From the NCBI RefSeq assembly GCF_006442815.1, contig NZ_VFVL01000017.1, positions 1 to 64,000 of the forward strand: DNA of 64,000 bases. Direction: 5' to 3'. Under the pieces are notes generated by a model. The model was not told where the DNA came from, did no database searches, and saw only the letters and a list, made by a program, of their open reading frames with translations. Both the position numbers and the translations under genes were made by a program. Below are positions 39,518 to 50,507 of this stretch, one piece after another. This DNA comes from Mesorhizobium sp. B2-4-3. Its GTDB lineage: Bacteria; Pseudomonadota; Alphaproteobacteria; Rhizobiales; Rhizobiaceae. How positions within the stretch are numbered: the first letter of the stretch is position 1; each line of letters starts with the position of its first letter.

Positions 39518-39646
39518 TCGCGGTCTGTCGTCGTGCCGGGCCGAAAGTCGGATTGGATTTTCGGGCATGCCGGTGCGAAGATCAGAGATGCCAGCGCGCC
39601 ACGGTCTCGTCTGGAGAGCTGTCGCCCTGGCTGAAGCGGGGCGCCG

Positions 39647-40570
39647 ATGCTGCGTTATGTCTTCCGGCGGCTGTTGACCGCCATCCCGACGCTGTTCGTC
39701 ATCGTGACGGTGGCGTTCTTCCTGATCCGCGTCGCCCCTGGCGGCCCGTTCAACCAGGAGCGGGGCCTGAGCCCCGAGATCAGGGCCAATCTCGAAGCCC
39801 AGTTTGGCCTCAACGATCCGCTCTGGCTGCAATATGTCCACTATCTCGGCAATCTTTTGCGCGGCAGTTTCGGCCCGAGCTACAACCTGCCGGATTTCAC
39901 CGTCACCGAGCTCTTCGCCAAGGGCCTGCCGATCTCGATCCAGATCGGCAGTTCCGCGCTTATCCTGGCGCTGCTGCTGGGCTCGATCCTCGGCACCATC
40001 GCGGCGCTCAACCAGAACAAAATAGGCGATTATTCGGTGATCGCCTTGGCCACCGCCGGCAGCACCATACCGACCTTCGTCACCGCGCCGTTGATCCAGC
40101 TCCTCTTCGGGCTGTCCTGGAAGCTCTTGCCGATCGGCGGCTGGGGCGACGGCGCCTTCATCAACAAGGTCGGTCCGGTGCTGACGCTGGCCTTGCCCCA
40201 GATCGCCATCGTCGCCCGCCTGATGCGCGGCTCGATGATCGAGAGCCTCCGTTCGCACCATATCCGCACGGCGCGCGCCCTCGGTCTCTCCGACTGGTCG
40301 GTGGTGGTCAAGCACGCGCTGCGCGGCGCCGTGCTGCCGATCGTCTCCTTCAGCGGCCCTGCGGCAGCGGCGCTGCTCACCGGTTCGATCATCGTCGAGA
40401 CGATCTTCTCCATCCCCGGGGTCGGCCGCTACTTCGTCGATGCAGCCCTCAACCGCGACTATACGCTGGTCATGGGAACCGTGGTGGTGATCGCGCTCTT
40501 CACCATCGTCTTCAACCTGATCGTAGACCTGCTCTATGCGGTCGTCGACCCGAGGGTGCGCTATGACTGA
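39647..40570 (+). CDS. Oligopeptide ABC transporter permease (OppB-like)
   Basis: A 307-residue BPD_transp_1 permease with about six hydrophobic segments. It opens MLRYVFRRLLTAIPTLFVIVTVAFFLIRVAPGGPF, the OppB/DppB start, and carries the cytoplasmic EAA-type loop RTARALGLSDWSVVVKHALRGAVLPIVS. It pairs with the OppC-like subunit to form the channel. Its last eight bases overlap the oppC-like gene, indicating coupling. Confidence 0.93.
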   Translation: MLRYVFRRLLTAIPTLFVIVTVAFFLIRVAPGGPFNQERGLSPEIRANLEAQFGLNDPLWLQYVHYLGNLLRGSFGPSYNLPDFTVTELFAKGLPISIQIGSSALILALLLGSILGTIAALNQNKIGDYSVIALATAGSTIPTFVTAPLIQLLFGLSWKLLPIGGWGDGAFINKVGPVLTLALPQIAIVARLMRGSMIESLRSHHIRTARALGLSDWSVVVKHALRGAVLPIVSFSGPAAAALLTGSIIVETIFSIPGVGRYFVDAALNRDYTLVMGTVVVIALFTIVFNLIVDLLYAVVDPRVRYD

Positions 40571-41687
40571 CCTCGCCGTCGCCGTGCCCGAGCCGATCGT
40601 CGGCCGCTCGCTCTGGGGCAATGCCTGGGCGCGGCTCAAGCGCAACCGCGCCGCGATGCTCAGCCTCTATTACCTGGCCTTCATCGCCGTCACCAGCATT
40701 TGCGGCCCGTGGGTCGTGCCGCATGAATACACCACCATCTATGGCGACTATGTGCGCATGCCGCCGAGCCTTTCGGCCTATCCGAAACCCGACATGATCC
40801 AAGGTGCGCTGGGCGACGCCATCAAACGCATGCGCGCCGACATCAAGGAATGGCACCAGGACGGCAATCGCGTCACCGTAACCGTCACCTCGACCAAGCC
40901 GATCGACGACCGCAACATCCGCTATCTCGACCGCTCCGACGCCTTCGACGACACCAGGATCGAGAACAAGTCGCCCGACGGTCTCGAAGTGACGATGAGC
41001 TCGGCCGTGAAGCAGCAATATTTCTTCTTCGGCACCGACAACACCGGCCGCGACCTGCTCTCGCGCACGCTGATGGCCGGGCGTATATCCTTAGCCATCG
41101 GCCTGCTCGCCGGCGTCGTCGCCGGCGTCATCGGCGTCATCTATGGCGCGGCCGCGGGCTTTGCCGGCGGCCGCGTCGACGAGGTGATGATGCGCATCGT
41201 CGACGTGCTCTATTCGCTGCCCTTCATCTTCTTCGTCATCATGCTGGTGGTGTTTTTCGGCCGCAACTTCGTGCTGATGTTTCTGGCGGTGGGCGCCGTG
41301 CTGTGGCTCGACATGGCGCGCATCGTGCGCGGCCAGGCGCTGTCGATCCGCAGGCAGGAATATGTCCAGGCGGCGGAAGCCATGGGCGTCGGCCAGCGCG
41401 GCATCCTGTTGCGCCATGTCATCCCCAACCTGCTCGGGCCGGTGGTCATCTACATGACGCTGCTGGTGCCGCAGGTGATCATCCTGGAGAGCTTCCTCTC
41501 CTTTCTCGGTCTCGGCGTGCAGGAGCCGATGACGAGCTGGGGCGTGCTGATCTCGGTCGGCGCCAAGAATATCGGCTACGCCAACTGGCTGCTGCTGTTC
41601 CCGGCCTTCTTCCTCGTCTCGACGCTGTTTGCGCTGAACTTCGTCGGCGACGGCCTGCGCGACGCCCTTGACCCGAAGGACCGTTGA
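40563..41687 (+). CDS. Oligopeptide ABC transporter permease with long periplasmic insertion (OppC-like)
   Basis: A 374-residue permease. After the N-terminal cytoplasmic stretch (RLKRNRAAMLSLYYLAF) and first helix there is a segment of about 110 polar residues before the family FFFGTDNTGRDLLSRTL region; typical DppC proteins have only about 40 there. The remaining helices and EAA loop (EAMGVGQRGILLRHVIPNLLGPVVIYM) are normal. The insertion would lie in the periplasm, facing the binding protein. The start is the ATG at 40563, overlapping the OppB-like stop. It ends one base before the ATPase gene. Confidence 0.9.
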   Translation: MTDLAVAVPEPIVGRSLWGNAWARLKRNRAAMLSLYYLAFIAVTSICGPWVVPHEYTTIYGDYVRMPPSLSAYPKPDMIQGALGDAIKRMRADIKEWHQDGNRVTVTVTSTKPIDDRNIRYLDRSDAFDDTRIENKSPDGLEVTMSSAVKQQYFFFGTDNTGRDLLSRTLMAGRISLAIGLLAGVVAGVIGVIYGAAAGFAGGRVDEVMMRIVDVLYSLPFIFFVIMLVVFFGRNFVLMFLAVGAVLWLDMARIVRGQALSIRRQEYVQAAEAMGVGQRGILLRHVIPNLLGPVVIYMTLLVPQVIILESFLSFLGLGVQEPMTSWGVLISVGAKNIGYANWLLLFPAFFLVSTLFALNFVGDGLRDALDPKDR

Positions 41688-41688
41688 C

Positions 41689-43305
<1,617 letters not shown>

Positions 43306-43332
43306 AACCGGGTAGGCTTGGCCTCGCTCGCC

Positions 43333-43668
43333 TCACTGCGAGGATGGGCACCTCTGCCTCCGCGTGGCGACGATCGCCTGCTGTTGTTGCTGCAGCCTGT
43401 CGATCCGGGCGGTTTCGCGATTGGCGACCACCGTCTTCACGCGCTCGCCGCCAAGCAGCCACGTCGGCACGCTCGTGTTGGCGACCTTGCCGCGGGCTAT
43501 TGCGGTGCGTGAAATATCGGTCGCGGTGTCGCCGACCGCACTGTTGAGCTCGGGGCAGTTCATTTTTTCGTATTTCGCCGGGCTGATCGACGCTGTGGTC
43601 GACGAACAGCCTGCCGCGAACAGGAGGAACACGAGTGTCGGTGCAATGGCCGTCGGCGTGAACTTCAT
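43333..43668 (-). CDS. Small lipoprotein of unknown function
   Basis: A 111-residue protein with a lipoprotein signal peptide: MKFTPTAIAPTLVFLLFAAG and the modified cysteine at residue 21. The mature part starts SSTTASISPAKYEKMNCPELNSAV, has two further cysteines (in KMNCPEL and near the C-terminus), and a glutamine run at RLQQQQQAI. It is probably anchored in the inner or outer membrane facing the periplasm. The ATG at 43668 gives the proper signal; longer starts bury it. It converges with the ABC ATPase gene and diverges from parDE. I do not recognise a family. Confidence 0.7.
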   Translation of the reverse strand: MKFTPTAIAPTLVFLLFAAGCSSTTASISPAKYEKMNCPELNSAVGDTATDISRTAIARGKVANTSVPTWLLGGERVKTVVANRETARIDRLQQQQQAIVATRRQRCPSSQ

Positions 43669-43825
43669 ACGCTCAACCCTGGTTCGCCGTCTTACAGTCC
43701 CGCGCATCTCGAAAGCATTGCGGGGTGCCATTAGGCCAAACTGAGAAACTGTTGTCGAGCGTTGTCGCGCGATTCTGTTTTCGAAGGTCAGGCCATCCTT
43801 CGACGGTGCTGACCGCAATAAATAT

Positions 43826-43840
43826 TGGCATAATATGCCA
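43826..43840. promoter_or_regulatory. Palindromic operator candidate of parDE
   Basis: TGGCAT-AAT-ATGCCA is a perfect 6-bp inverted repeat with three bases between, 36 bases before parD. It contains a TAATAT stretch (43831-43836) that could serve as the -10 box. ParD antitoxins bind such palindromes to repress their own operon. Confidence 0.6.
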
Positions 43841-43875
43841 TGTCCCTATATCGTTCCTGTTGAATTGGAGCTGGT

Positions 43876-44175
43876 ATGGCGATGCCGACACGCAATGTTG
43901 TCCTGACGGAACACCTCGAAGAGGTGATCGACCGACTGGTGAAAACCGGGCGTTATCAGAACGCCAGCGAGGTGTTGCGTGATGGCTTGCGGCTGATCGA
44001 GCAGCGCGAGGCGAGGGAGATGGCAAAGCTGGCTGCGCTCAGGGAGGCCGCCAACATCGGTTTCCACGACATTGAGCAAGGCCGTTTCGAGGATGTTGCT
44101 GAAGACGGCGTCGAAAAATTTATGGACGGCCTGGGGCAACAGGCAAGCTTACGCGCGAAAAAAACCGGCTTGTAA
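43876..44175 (+). CDS. parD: ParD-type antitoxin (ribbon-helix-helix)
   Basis: A 99-residue protein with an N-terminal ribbon-helix-helix: TRNVVLTEHLEEVIDRLVKTGRYQNASEVLRDGLRLIEQRE is the classic ParD/CC2985 pattern. The C-terminal tail would wrap the toxin. The ATG at 43876 has GGAG eight bases upstream. It ends five bases before parE. An upstream palindrome supports autoregulation. Confidence 0.9.
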   Translation: MAMPTRNVVLTEHLEEVIDRLVKTGRYQNASEVLRDGLRLIEQREAREMAKLAALREAANIGFHDIEQGRFEDVAEDGVEKFMDGLGQQASLRAKKTGL

Positions 44176-44179
44176 GGCC

Positions 44180-44545
44180 ATGGTCCTATACCGGCTTTCC
44201 GCGGCCGCGAAGGAAGACATCGTTCAAATACTCGCTTACACGGAAGTCAATTTCGGCGAGATTGCGCGTGTCCGATACGAACGGCTGCTGATCGTGGCCC
44301 TGCGCGACATTGCCGCCGACCCCGAACGGGTGGGCAGCATCGATCGTGCGGAACTGGGAAACAAGATCCGCAGCTATCACCAGCGTTATAGTCGGGACCG
44401 CGCACGGACCGAGCATGGCATTGTGCTACGACCGCGCCATTTCCTGCTCTATCGGATGATGCGCCAGGTCATCGGAATTGGCCGCGTTCTCCACGACGCG
44501 ATGGAACTACAGCGTCATCTGCCGAAGAGCTACGGCGACGATTGA
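44180..44545 (+). CDS. parE: ParE-type toxin (RelE/ParE superfamily)
   Basis: A 121-residue toxin. It opens YRLSAAAKEDIVQILAYTEVNFGEIARVRYERLL, the family N-terminus with two helices, and ends with FLLYRMMRQVIGIGRVLHDAMELQRHL, the usual ParE C-terminal strands. ParE toxins poison DNA gyrase. The ATG at 44180 is five bases after parD; a longer frame begins inside parD. It is slightly longer than the usual 95-105 residues. Coding appears intact. Confidence 0.88.
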   Translation: MVLYRLSAAAKEDIVQILAYTEVNFGEIARVRYERLLIVALRDIAADPERVGSIDRAELGNKIRSYHQRYSRDRARTEHGIVLRPRHFLLYRMMRQVIGIGRVLHDAMELQRHLPKSYGDD

Positions 44546-44604
44546 CGCCAGCCCTGATTTCAGGCGGGTAGCAATTTCGGGAAAAGCCAAGTGCTTGTTT
44601 TTTC

Positions 44605-44681
44605 TGGTCGGAGTGGCAGGATTTGAACCTGCGACCCCCTCGTCCCGAACGAGGTGCGCTACCAGACTGCGCTACACTCCG
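44605..44681 (-). tRNA. tRNA-Pro (anticodon CGG)
   Basis: On the minus strand the gene begins CGGAGTG and ends CACTCCG, then A and an encoded CCA. The anticodon stem CCTCG/CGAGG encloses TTCGGGA, giving anticodon CGG, which reads CCG proline codons. The T arm has GGTTCAAATCC. All arms pair normally in 77 bases. It lies between parE and the guanylyltransferase gene. Confidence 0.97.
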
Positions 44682-44831
44682 TGACCAGACCGCGGGCTTA
44701 TAGCTGCCGCTTTCCGATCCTGCAAGCGGCAATGGCAGTCCTTCTGTCGCATTTCCTTTCTTTCGCGAAGCTTGCCCGAATGGCATAGGATTTGGTTGTG
44801 AGGTAAAGGTGGGCTTAAAGGCTTTTGTCGT

Positions 44832-44857
44832 AAGTCCGACCCATCGGAGCCGGACTT
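44832..44857 (+). other. Leader hairpin before the guanylyltransferase fusion gene
   Basis: AAGTCCG (44832-44838) pairs with CGGACTT (44851-44857), leaving a 12-base loop, and the stem ends 15 bases before the ATG at 44873. It might hide the weak ribosome-binding site or act as a divergent-region signal; there is no proof. Confidence 0.4.
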
Positions 44858-44872
44858 TTGACAGGGTCGTTC

Positions 44873-47110
44873 ATGAGCCAGCGCATCGTCAGTTTCGTCA
44901 TGAGCGGCGGCGTCGGGTCGCGGCTGTGGCCGCTGTCGCGCGAGGACAACCCCAAGCAGTTCCACGACTTCTCCGGCGACGGCTCGATGTTGGCCAAGAC
45001 CTTGCGCCGGCTGGCGGCGCGCCCGCAAGGCGGGACGCCGATTTTCCTGATCGCTGCGGAGCGTCACGCCGACCGCGTCCATGCCGACCTTGCCGGCCTC
45101 GATCTGGCCGGCGGCGGACCGCTGTTCGAGCCGACAGGCCGCAACACCGCGGCGGCAGTGGCGCTTGCCAGCTTGCGCACGCTCTCCGAATATGGCGACG
45201 AGCTGGTGCTGGTGGTGCCGTCCGACCACGAAATATCGACGCCTCGTCAGTTCTGGCAAAGTATCGAGGCGGGCGCCGGCGCGGCAAATGCCGGCCGGCT
45301 CGTGGTGTTCGGCCTGAAACCGACACAGCCCGAGACCGGCTATGGCTATATCGAGGTCGGGGCCGGCAAGGACGCCGTCTTCGACGTCTCGCGCTTCGTC
45401 GAGAAGCCGGATCTCGCCACCGCGCAGGCCTATGTCGACGCCGGCAGCTTCTACTGGAACACCGGCATCTTCCTGTTCCGCGCCGGCGCCATGCGCGACG
45501 CTTTCGCGGCCCATGAGCCGAAAATCTGGGAGGCGACGGAAGCCGCCTACAAGGCTGCGACCAGCGATCTGTCCGGCCTCTATATGCCCCTGGAACTTTA
45601 TTCCGCGATCCCGTCGACCTCGATCGACTACGCCATCATGGAACGCGCGAAAGACATCGCCATGGTGCCCGCCGGCTTCCGCTGGAACGATCTCGGCTCC
45701 TGGCAGTCGCTGCTCGATGTCGGCCCGTCGGACAAGGACGGCAACGTCGTCGTCGGGGACGTCGTCGCCATCGATTGCGAGAACTCCTATATCCGCAGCG
45801 AGGGGCGCCTGCTGTCGGCGATCGGCATGAAGGACGTGGCCATCGTCTCCACGGCCGACGCCACGTTCGTCGCGCCGGTCAGCCACAGCCAGCACGTCAA
45901 GAAGATCGTCGAGCAGTTGGAGAAATCCGGTCGGCTCGAAACAAGGTTCACGCCGGCGCATGACCGCGTCATCGAGAGCGGCGCCTGGCGGCGGCGCGTG
46001 CGCCACTGGCTGTTCGAGGAGACGCTGCCGCTATGGTCTACCCTTGGCGTCGACGAGCGCCATGGCGGCTTCCACGAGGCGCTAGGCTTCGACGCCTCGC
46101 CGCTGATGAAACCCAAGCGCATGCGCACGCAGGCGCGTCAGGTCTATGCCTTTGCGGTCGCCAAGGAGCGCGGCTGGGACGGCCCGGCGGACACGCTGAT
46201 TGCGCACGGCATCGACTTCATGGCGGGGCAGGGCCGCACCGACAAGGGCGGCTGGGTGCGCACGCTCAATATCGACGGCTCGGTCGCCGATCCGGTCGAG
46301 GATGCCTACGACCATTCCTGCGTGCTTCTGGCGCTGGCGCACGCCCATATGTCGGGCCATCCCGATGCGCTGCGCCTCGGCGAGGAGACGTTTGCCTTCC
46401 TCGACGCGCATCTGGAAGATGCCCGCATGACCGGCTTTCTGGAAACCTCCGACGGCGCGGAAGAGCGGCGCTCGAATCCGCATATGCACTTTCTGGAGGC
46501 TTTTCTCGCCTGGTATCAGGCGACGGGCGAGCGCGCCTATCTGCGCCGCGCGGCGCGCATCATCGATCTCTTCCGCAGCCATTTCTTCGATGCCGAAAGC
46601 TGGACGCTGGGGGAATATTTCGACGAAGGCTGGAAGCCGGCGACGAACGGAAAGGGCAACTGGACCGAGCCCGGCCATCATTTCGAGTGGGCCTCGCTGC
46701 TGGTCGATTTCGCCGCCCGCAGCGGCCAGACCGAGCTCGCAGCCTTTGCCCGCAAGCTCTATGCCTCGGCCATTGCCAACGGCCTCAACCGCGCCACCGG
46801 CCTCGCCTATGGCGCCGTCTCGCGCCAGGGCCTGCCGCTCGACACGGTCTCGCGAAGCTGGCCGCAGGCCGAGGCGATCAAGGCGGCGATCGCGCTCGAC
46901 GGGTCTGGCGGGCCGGATCTCAAGCCGGAGATCGAGGCGCGCGTCGGCCGCCTGTTCCGCTGGCACATCGATCCGGCGCCGCTCGGCCTCTGGATCGACC
47001 GCATCGACGAGCGCGGCCGCTCACTGGCGAGCGAGGTGCCGGCCAGCATTTTCTATCACCTGGTCTGTGCGCTGACGCAGTATCTGGACGGGACGGCTGA
47101 GAAGGGGTGA
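44873..47110 (+). CDS. Mannose-1-phosphate guanylyltransferase fused to AGE-type isomerase domain
   Basis: A 745-residue fusion. Residues 1-350 are a GDP-mannose pyrophosphorylase: MSGGVGSRLWPLSREDNPKQF, FEPTGRNTAAAV, FVEKPD and WNDLGSWQSL. From about residue 375 the protein is an N-acylglucosamine 2-epimerase (AGE)-type alpha/alpha barrel: NPHMH (535-539), PGHHFEW (600-606) and WPQAEAIKA (663-671) are family sites. Ordinary ManC proteins carry a cupin phosphomannose isomerase instead. If the AGE domain isomerises fructose 6-phosphate and mannose 6-phosphate, the fusion would still need a phosphomannomutase between its two steps. The ATG at 44873 is chosen; a TTG lies at 44858. It would feed GDP-mannose into surface polysaccharide. 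Confidence 0.88.
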   Translation: MSQRIVSFVMSGGVGSRLWPLSREDNPKQFHDFSGDGSMLAKTLRRLAARPQGGTPIFLIAAERHADRVHADLAGLDLAGGGPLFEPTGRNTAAAVALASLRTLSEYGDELVLVVPSDHEISTPRQFWQSIEAGAGAANAGRLVVFGLKPTQPETGYGYIEVGAGKDAVFDVSRFVEKPDLATAQAYVDAGSFYWNTGIFLFRAGAMRDAFAAHEPKIWEATEAAYKAATSDLSGLYMPLELYSAIPSTSIDYAIMERAKDIAMVPAGFRWNDLGSWQSLLDVGPSDKDGNVVVGDVVAIDCENSYIRSEGRLLSAIGMKDVAIVSTADATFVAPVSHSQHVKKIVEQLEKSGRLETRFTPAHDRVIESGAWRRRVRHWLFEETLPLWSTLGVDERHGGFHEALGFDASPLMKPKRMRTQARQVYAFAVAKERGWDGPADTLIAHGIDFMAGQGRTDKGGWVRTLNIDGSVADPVEDAYDHSCVLLALAHAHMSGHPDALRLGEETFAFLDAHLEDARMTGFLETSDGAEERRSNPHMHFLEAFLAWYQATGERAYLRRAARIIDLFRSHFFDAESWTLGEYFDEGWKPATNGKGNWTEPGHHFEWASLLVDFAARSGQTELAAFARKLYASAIANGLNRATGLAYGAVSRQGLPLDTVSRSWPQAEAIKAAIALDGSGGPDLKPEIEARVGRLFRWHIDPAPLGLWIDRIDERGRSLASEVPASIFYHLVCALTQYLDGTAEKG

Positions 47111-47146
47111 GGTTGAAGCGAAGCAGACCGTAGGCCTCATTCCTTC

Positions 47147-47306
47147 GCGCCCCCCTCTGTCCTGCCGGACATCTCCCCCACGAGGGGGGAGATTGGCCAT
47201 TTCTCCGCTGGCGCTTTTCCTGCGGCAATGGCGATTGGCGAAAGCGGTGGCGGCATCTGATCTCCCCCCATGTGGGGGAGATGTCCGGCAGGACAGAGGG
47301 GGGCGC
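47147..47306. repeat. 33-bp perfect inverted repeat with internal palindromes
   Basis: Bases 47147-47179 are the exact reverse complement of 47274-47306. Each arm continues into a hairpin of its own (around 47171-47192 and 47261-47282), so the element is two palindromic units facing each other around about 70 bases. It sits in the convergent gap between the ManC-AGE gene and betB. A half-copy occurs at 14499-14519. Confidence 0.85.
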
Positions 47307-47338
47307 TGTCCCGCCGACGTTCGTGATCTGTCAATCCC

Positions 47339-48802
47339 TCAATACGGGCTCGCCACGTCCCCCGTCTCGACATAAACCGCCTTCAGCTGCGAATAATGCG
47401 CCAGCGCGGCAAGCGAATTCTCGCGGCCGATGCCGGACTGCTTGACGCCGCCGAACGGCATTTCCACCGGTGTCAGATTGTAGGCGTTGATCCAGCAGGT
47501 GCCGGCCTGCAATTCGGCGATGACGCGGTGCGCGCGCGGCAGGTCGCGGGTGAACACGCCGGCCGCCAGGCCGAATTCCGTGTCGTTGGCGCGCTCGATC
47601 ACCTCGTCCTCGCTGTCGAACTTCAAGACGCTCATCACCGGCCCGAAAATCTCCTCGCGCGCGATGCGCATGGTGTCGGTGACGCCTGAGAACACCGTCG
47701 GCTCGATGAAGAAGCCGCCGTCGAAACCCTGCAGCGACGGCACGTTGCCGCCGCAGGCGAGGTGAGCTTCGTCCTGCTTGCCGGATTCGATGTAGGAGAC
47801 GACCTTGTCCTGCTGCGCCTTGTTGACCAGCGGCCCCATCTGCGTTTCGGGATCGAGCGGATCGCCGACGCGGATCTTTTTCGTCCGCTCGACCAGCCGT
47901 TCGACGAAGCGATCATGCAGGCCGCTCTGCACGAAGACGCGCGTGCCGTTGGAGCAGATCTGGCCGGTCGAGTAAAAATTGCCGAGCATGGCACCGCCGA
48001 TGGCGTTCTCGAGGTCGGCGTCGTCGAAGACGATCAGCGGCGACTTGCCGCCGAGCTCCATCGTCGCGTGCTTCATCTTCGAGCCGGCGAGCGACAGCAC
48101 CTTGCGGCCGGTCGGCACCGAGCCGGTCACCGAGACCTTGGCTACGACATCGTGGCCGACAAGGCCGGCGCCAACATCGCCATAACCTTGCACGACATTG
48201 AACAGCCCGTCCGGCAGGCCGGCCTCCGAGTAGATTTCGGCGAGCGCCAGCGCCGAAAGCGGCGTGTTCTCCGACGGCTTGAACACCATGGCGTTGCCCA
48301 TGGCCAACGCCGGCGCCGACTTCCAGCCGGCGATCTGGATCGGATAATTCCAGGCGCCGATGCCGACGCACACACCGAGCGGCTCGCGCCGCGTGTAGGC
48401 AAACGGCCCGCCGAGATCGATCATCTCGCCGTTGAAGGCGGCGACCGCGCCGGCGAAATACTCCAGGCAGTCGGCGGCCGACGGGGCGTCGGCCACCAGC
48501 GTTTCCTGGATCGCCTTGCCGGTGTCCAACGTCTCGATACGGGCGAGATCGGCATTGCGCGCGCGCAGGATGTCGGCGGCGCGGCGCAGGATGCGGCCGC
48601 GCTCGACCGGCTTCAGCCGTGCCCAGGCGGGCTGCGCGGCGCGTGCGGCCTCGATGGCGAGTTCCAGCACGTTGGGCGTCGCCGAATGCAGCGTGGCGAT
48701 GGTCTCGCCCGTCGCCGGATAGATCACGGGGAGTGGCGCGCCGCCTTCGTCCTCGATGTAGCGGCCGTTGACGTAATGCGATGCCGTGGGTTGGGCGCGC
48801 AT
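47339..48802 (-). CDS. betB: Betaine aldehyde dehydrogenase
   Basis: A 487-residue NAD(P)-dependent aldehyde dehydrogenase. The catalytic glutamate is E249 in MELGGKSP and the catalytic cysteine C283 in [11 protein letters not shown]; the NAD-binding GIGAWNYP and SVTGSVPTG segments are present. It oxidises betaine aldehyde to glycine betaine, the last step of the choline pathway. The start is the ATG at 48802 with GGAGA six bases upstream; a start at 48847 adds 15 residues. It is the last gene of the minus-strand bet operon, 49 bases after betA. Confidence 0.95.
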   Translation of the reverse strand: MRAQPTASHYVNGRYIEDEGGAPLPVIYPATGETIATLHSATPNVLELAIEAARAAQPAWARLKPVERGRILRRAADILRARNADLARIETLDTGKAIQETLVADAPSAADCLEYFAGAVAAFNGEMIDLGGPFAYTRREPLGVCVGIGAWNYPIQIAGWKSAPALAMGNAMVFKPSENTPLSALALAEIYSEAGLPDGLFNVVQGYGDVGAGLVGHDVVAKVSVTGSVPTGRKVLSLAGSKMKHATMELGGKSPLIVFDDADLENAIGGAMLGNFYSTGQICSNGTRVFVQSGLHDRFVERLVERTKKIRVGDPLDPETQMGPLVNKAQQDKVVSYIESGKQDEAHLACGGNVPSLQGFDGGFFIEPTVFSGVTDTMRIAREEIFGPVMSVLKFDSEDEVIERANDTEFGLAAGVFTRDLPRAHRVIAELQAGTCWINAYNLTPVEMPFGGVKQSGIGRENSLAALAHYSQLKAVYVETGDVASPY

Positions 48803-48851
48803 GGCTTTCTCCAAGTCTGTTCGCCGAGCGGGCGGTCTGCCCGACAATGCC

Positions 48852-50504
48852 CTATCGATCCGCCACCTGCCAGCGAGGATTGATCCAGGGCTCCTGGTTG
48901 GACGGCGCCAGCGGCGTGCGCCCGAGGATGTGGTCGGACGCCTTCTCGCCGGTCATGATCGACGGCGCGTTGAGATTGCCGTTTGTCACCCGAGGAAAAA
49001 TCGAGGAGTCGGCGACGCGCAGGCCCTCGACGCCGATCACCCGGCATTCGGGATCGACGACGGCTGTGAGATCGTCCGCGCGACCCATCCGGCAGGTGCC
49101 GCAGGGGTGGTAGGCGCTTTCGGCATGGTCGCGAATGAAGGCGTCGAGCTCGTCGTCCGACTGTACGTGGCTGCCCGGTGAAATCTCCTTGCCGCGGAAG
49201 CCGTCGAAGGCTTTCTGGCCGAAGATCTCGCGCGTCAGCCGGACGCAGTGGCGGAACTCGCTCCAGTCGTCCGGATGCGACATATAGTTGAAGCGGATCG
49301 CCGGCTTCGTCTTCGGATCGGGCGAGCGCAGGCTCACCGACCCGCGCGACTTCGAGCGCATCGGGCCGACATGCGCCTGGAAGCCATGCGACTTCGCCGC
49401 CGACTTGCCGTCATAGCGCACCGCCGCCGGGATGAAGTGGTATTGGATGTCCGGGTAGTCCACACCGGCAGCAGAGCGCACGAAGGCCGCCGCCTCGAAA
49501 TGGTTGGTGGCGCCAAGCCCGGTCTTGAAGAACAACCACTGCGCGCCGATCAATGCCTTGGAGAAAGGATTGAGCACCGAGTTCAGCGTGATCGGCTTGG
49601 TCGATTCCTGCTGGATGTAGAGTTCCAGATGATCCTGCAGATTGCGGCCGACGCCCGGCCGGTCGGCGACCACCTGGATGCCGTTTTCCTTGAGATGCGC
49701 GCCCGGGCCGATGCCGGACAGCATCAGGATCTTCGGCGAATTGATCGACGACGCCGCGACGATCACCTCACGCCGCGCCTTAACGACCTGAATCTGTTTG
49801 TCAGCTTCGATCTCGACGCCGATCGCGCGTTGATTCTCGATCACCACGCGTCGGGCGAAGCCTTTGATCAGACTCACATTCCTGCGTTTGAGAGCCGGCT
49901 TCAGATAGGCGTTCGCCGCCGACCAGCGGCGGCCGCCAAGAATGGTTTGTTCCATCGGCCCAAAACCTTCCTGCTTCGAACCGTTATAGTCGTCGGTTAG
50001 CTCGAAACCGGCCTGGCGGCCGGCCTCGACGAAGGCGCCGTAGAGCGGATTTCTCCGCGTGCCGCGCTGCACATGCAGCGGCCCGCCGTGACCCCGCCAG
50101 CCATCCTCGCCGCCGTCGGAATCCTCCATGCGCTTGAAATAGGGGAGCACGTCGGCGAACGCCCAGCCGGCAGCGCCCTGTTCGGCCCAGTGGTCGAAGT
50201 CATGCGCATGTCCGCGCACATAGACCATGCCGTTGATCGAGGAGGAACCGCCGATCACCTTGCCGCGCGGCGTGGCGAGCACGCGCCCGCCGAGATGCGG
50301 CTCGGGCTCGCTGGCGAAACCCCAGTCGTACAGGCTCATATTGAGCGGGATCGACAGCGCCGACGGCATCTGGATCAGCGGCCCCATGTCGGTACCGCCG
50401 AACTCGATGACGATCACCGAGTGCTTGCCGTCTTCCGACAGCCGGTAGGCCATGGCCGAGCCGGCGGAGCCGGAGCCGATGATGACGAAATCCGCTTCAA
50501 GCAT
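48852..50504 (-). CDS. betA: Choline dehydrogenase (GMC oxidoreductase)
   Basis: A 550-residue GMC-family flavoprotein. The N-terminal FAD-binding [20 protein letters not shown] contains GSGSAG at residues 10-15; [14 protein letters not shown] is the GMC signature, and the C-terminal [14 protein letters not shown] holds the catalytic histidine region. It oxidises choline to betaine aldehyde. The ATG at 50504 is three bases after the preceding dehydratase-like gene. No twin-arginine or Sec signal is visible, so it acts at the inner face of the membrane or in the cytoplasm. Confidence 0.95.
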   Translation of the reverse strand: MLEADFVIIGSGSAGSAMAYRLSEDGKHSVIVIEFGGTDMGPLIQMPSALSIPLNMSLYDWGFASEPEPHLGGRVLATPRGKVIGGSSSINGMVYVRGHAHDFDHWAEQGAAGWAFADVLPYFKRMEDSDGGEDGWRGHGGPLHVQRGTRRNPLYGAFVEAGRQAGFELTDDYNGSKQEGFGPMEQTILGGRRWSAANAYLKPALKRRNVSLIKGFARRVVIENQRAIGVEIEADKQIQVVKARREVIVAASSINSPKILMLSGIGPGAHLKENGIQVVADRPGVGRNLQDHLELYIQQESTKPITLNSVLNPFSKALIGAQWLFFKTGLGATNHFEAAAFVRSAAGVDYPDIQYHFIPAAVRYDGKSAAKSHGFQAHVGPMRSKSRGSVSLRSPDPKTKPAIRFNYMSHPDDWSEFRHCVRLTREIFGQKAFDGFRGKEISPGSHVQSDDELDAFIRDHAESAYHPCGTCRMGRADDLTAVVDPECRVIGVEGLRVADSSIFPRVTNGNLNAPSIMTGEKASDHILGRTPLAPSNQEPWINPRWQVADR

Positions 50505-50507
50505 TGT

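Noticed and set aside
44605..44681. tRNA-Pro as the edge of an integrated genomic island
   Set aside because: No integrase, no direct repeat of the tRNA end and no block of foreign composition were found around it; kept only as a mild possibility in the ParDE finding.
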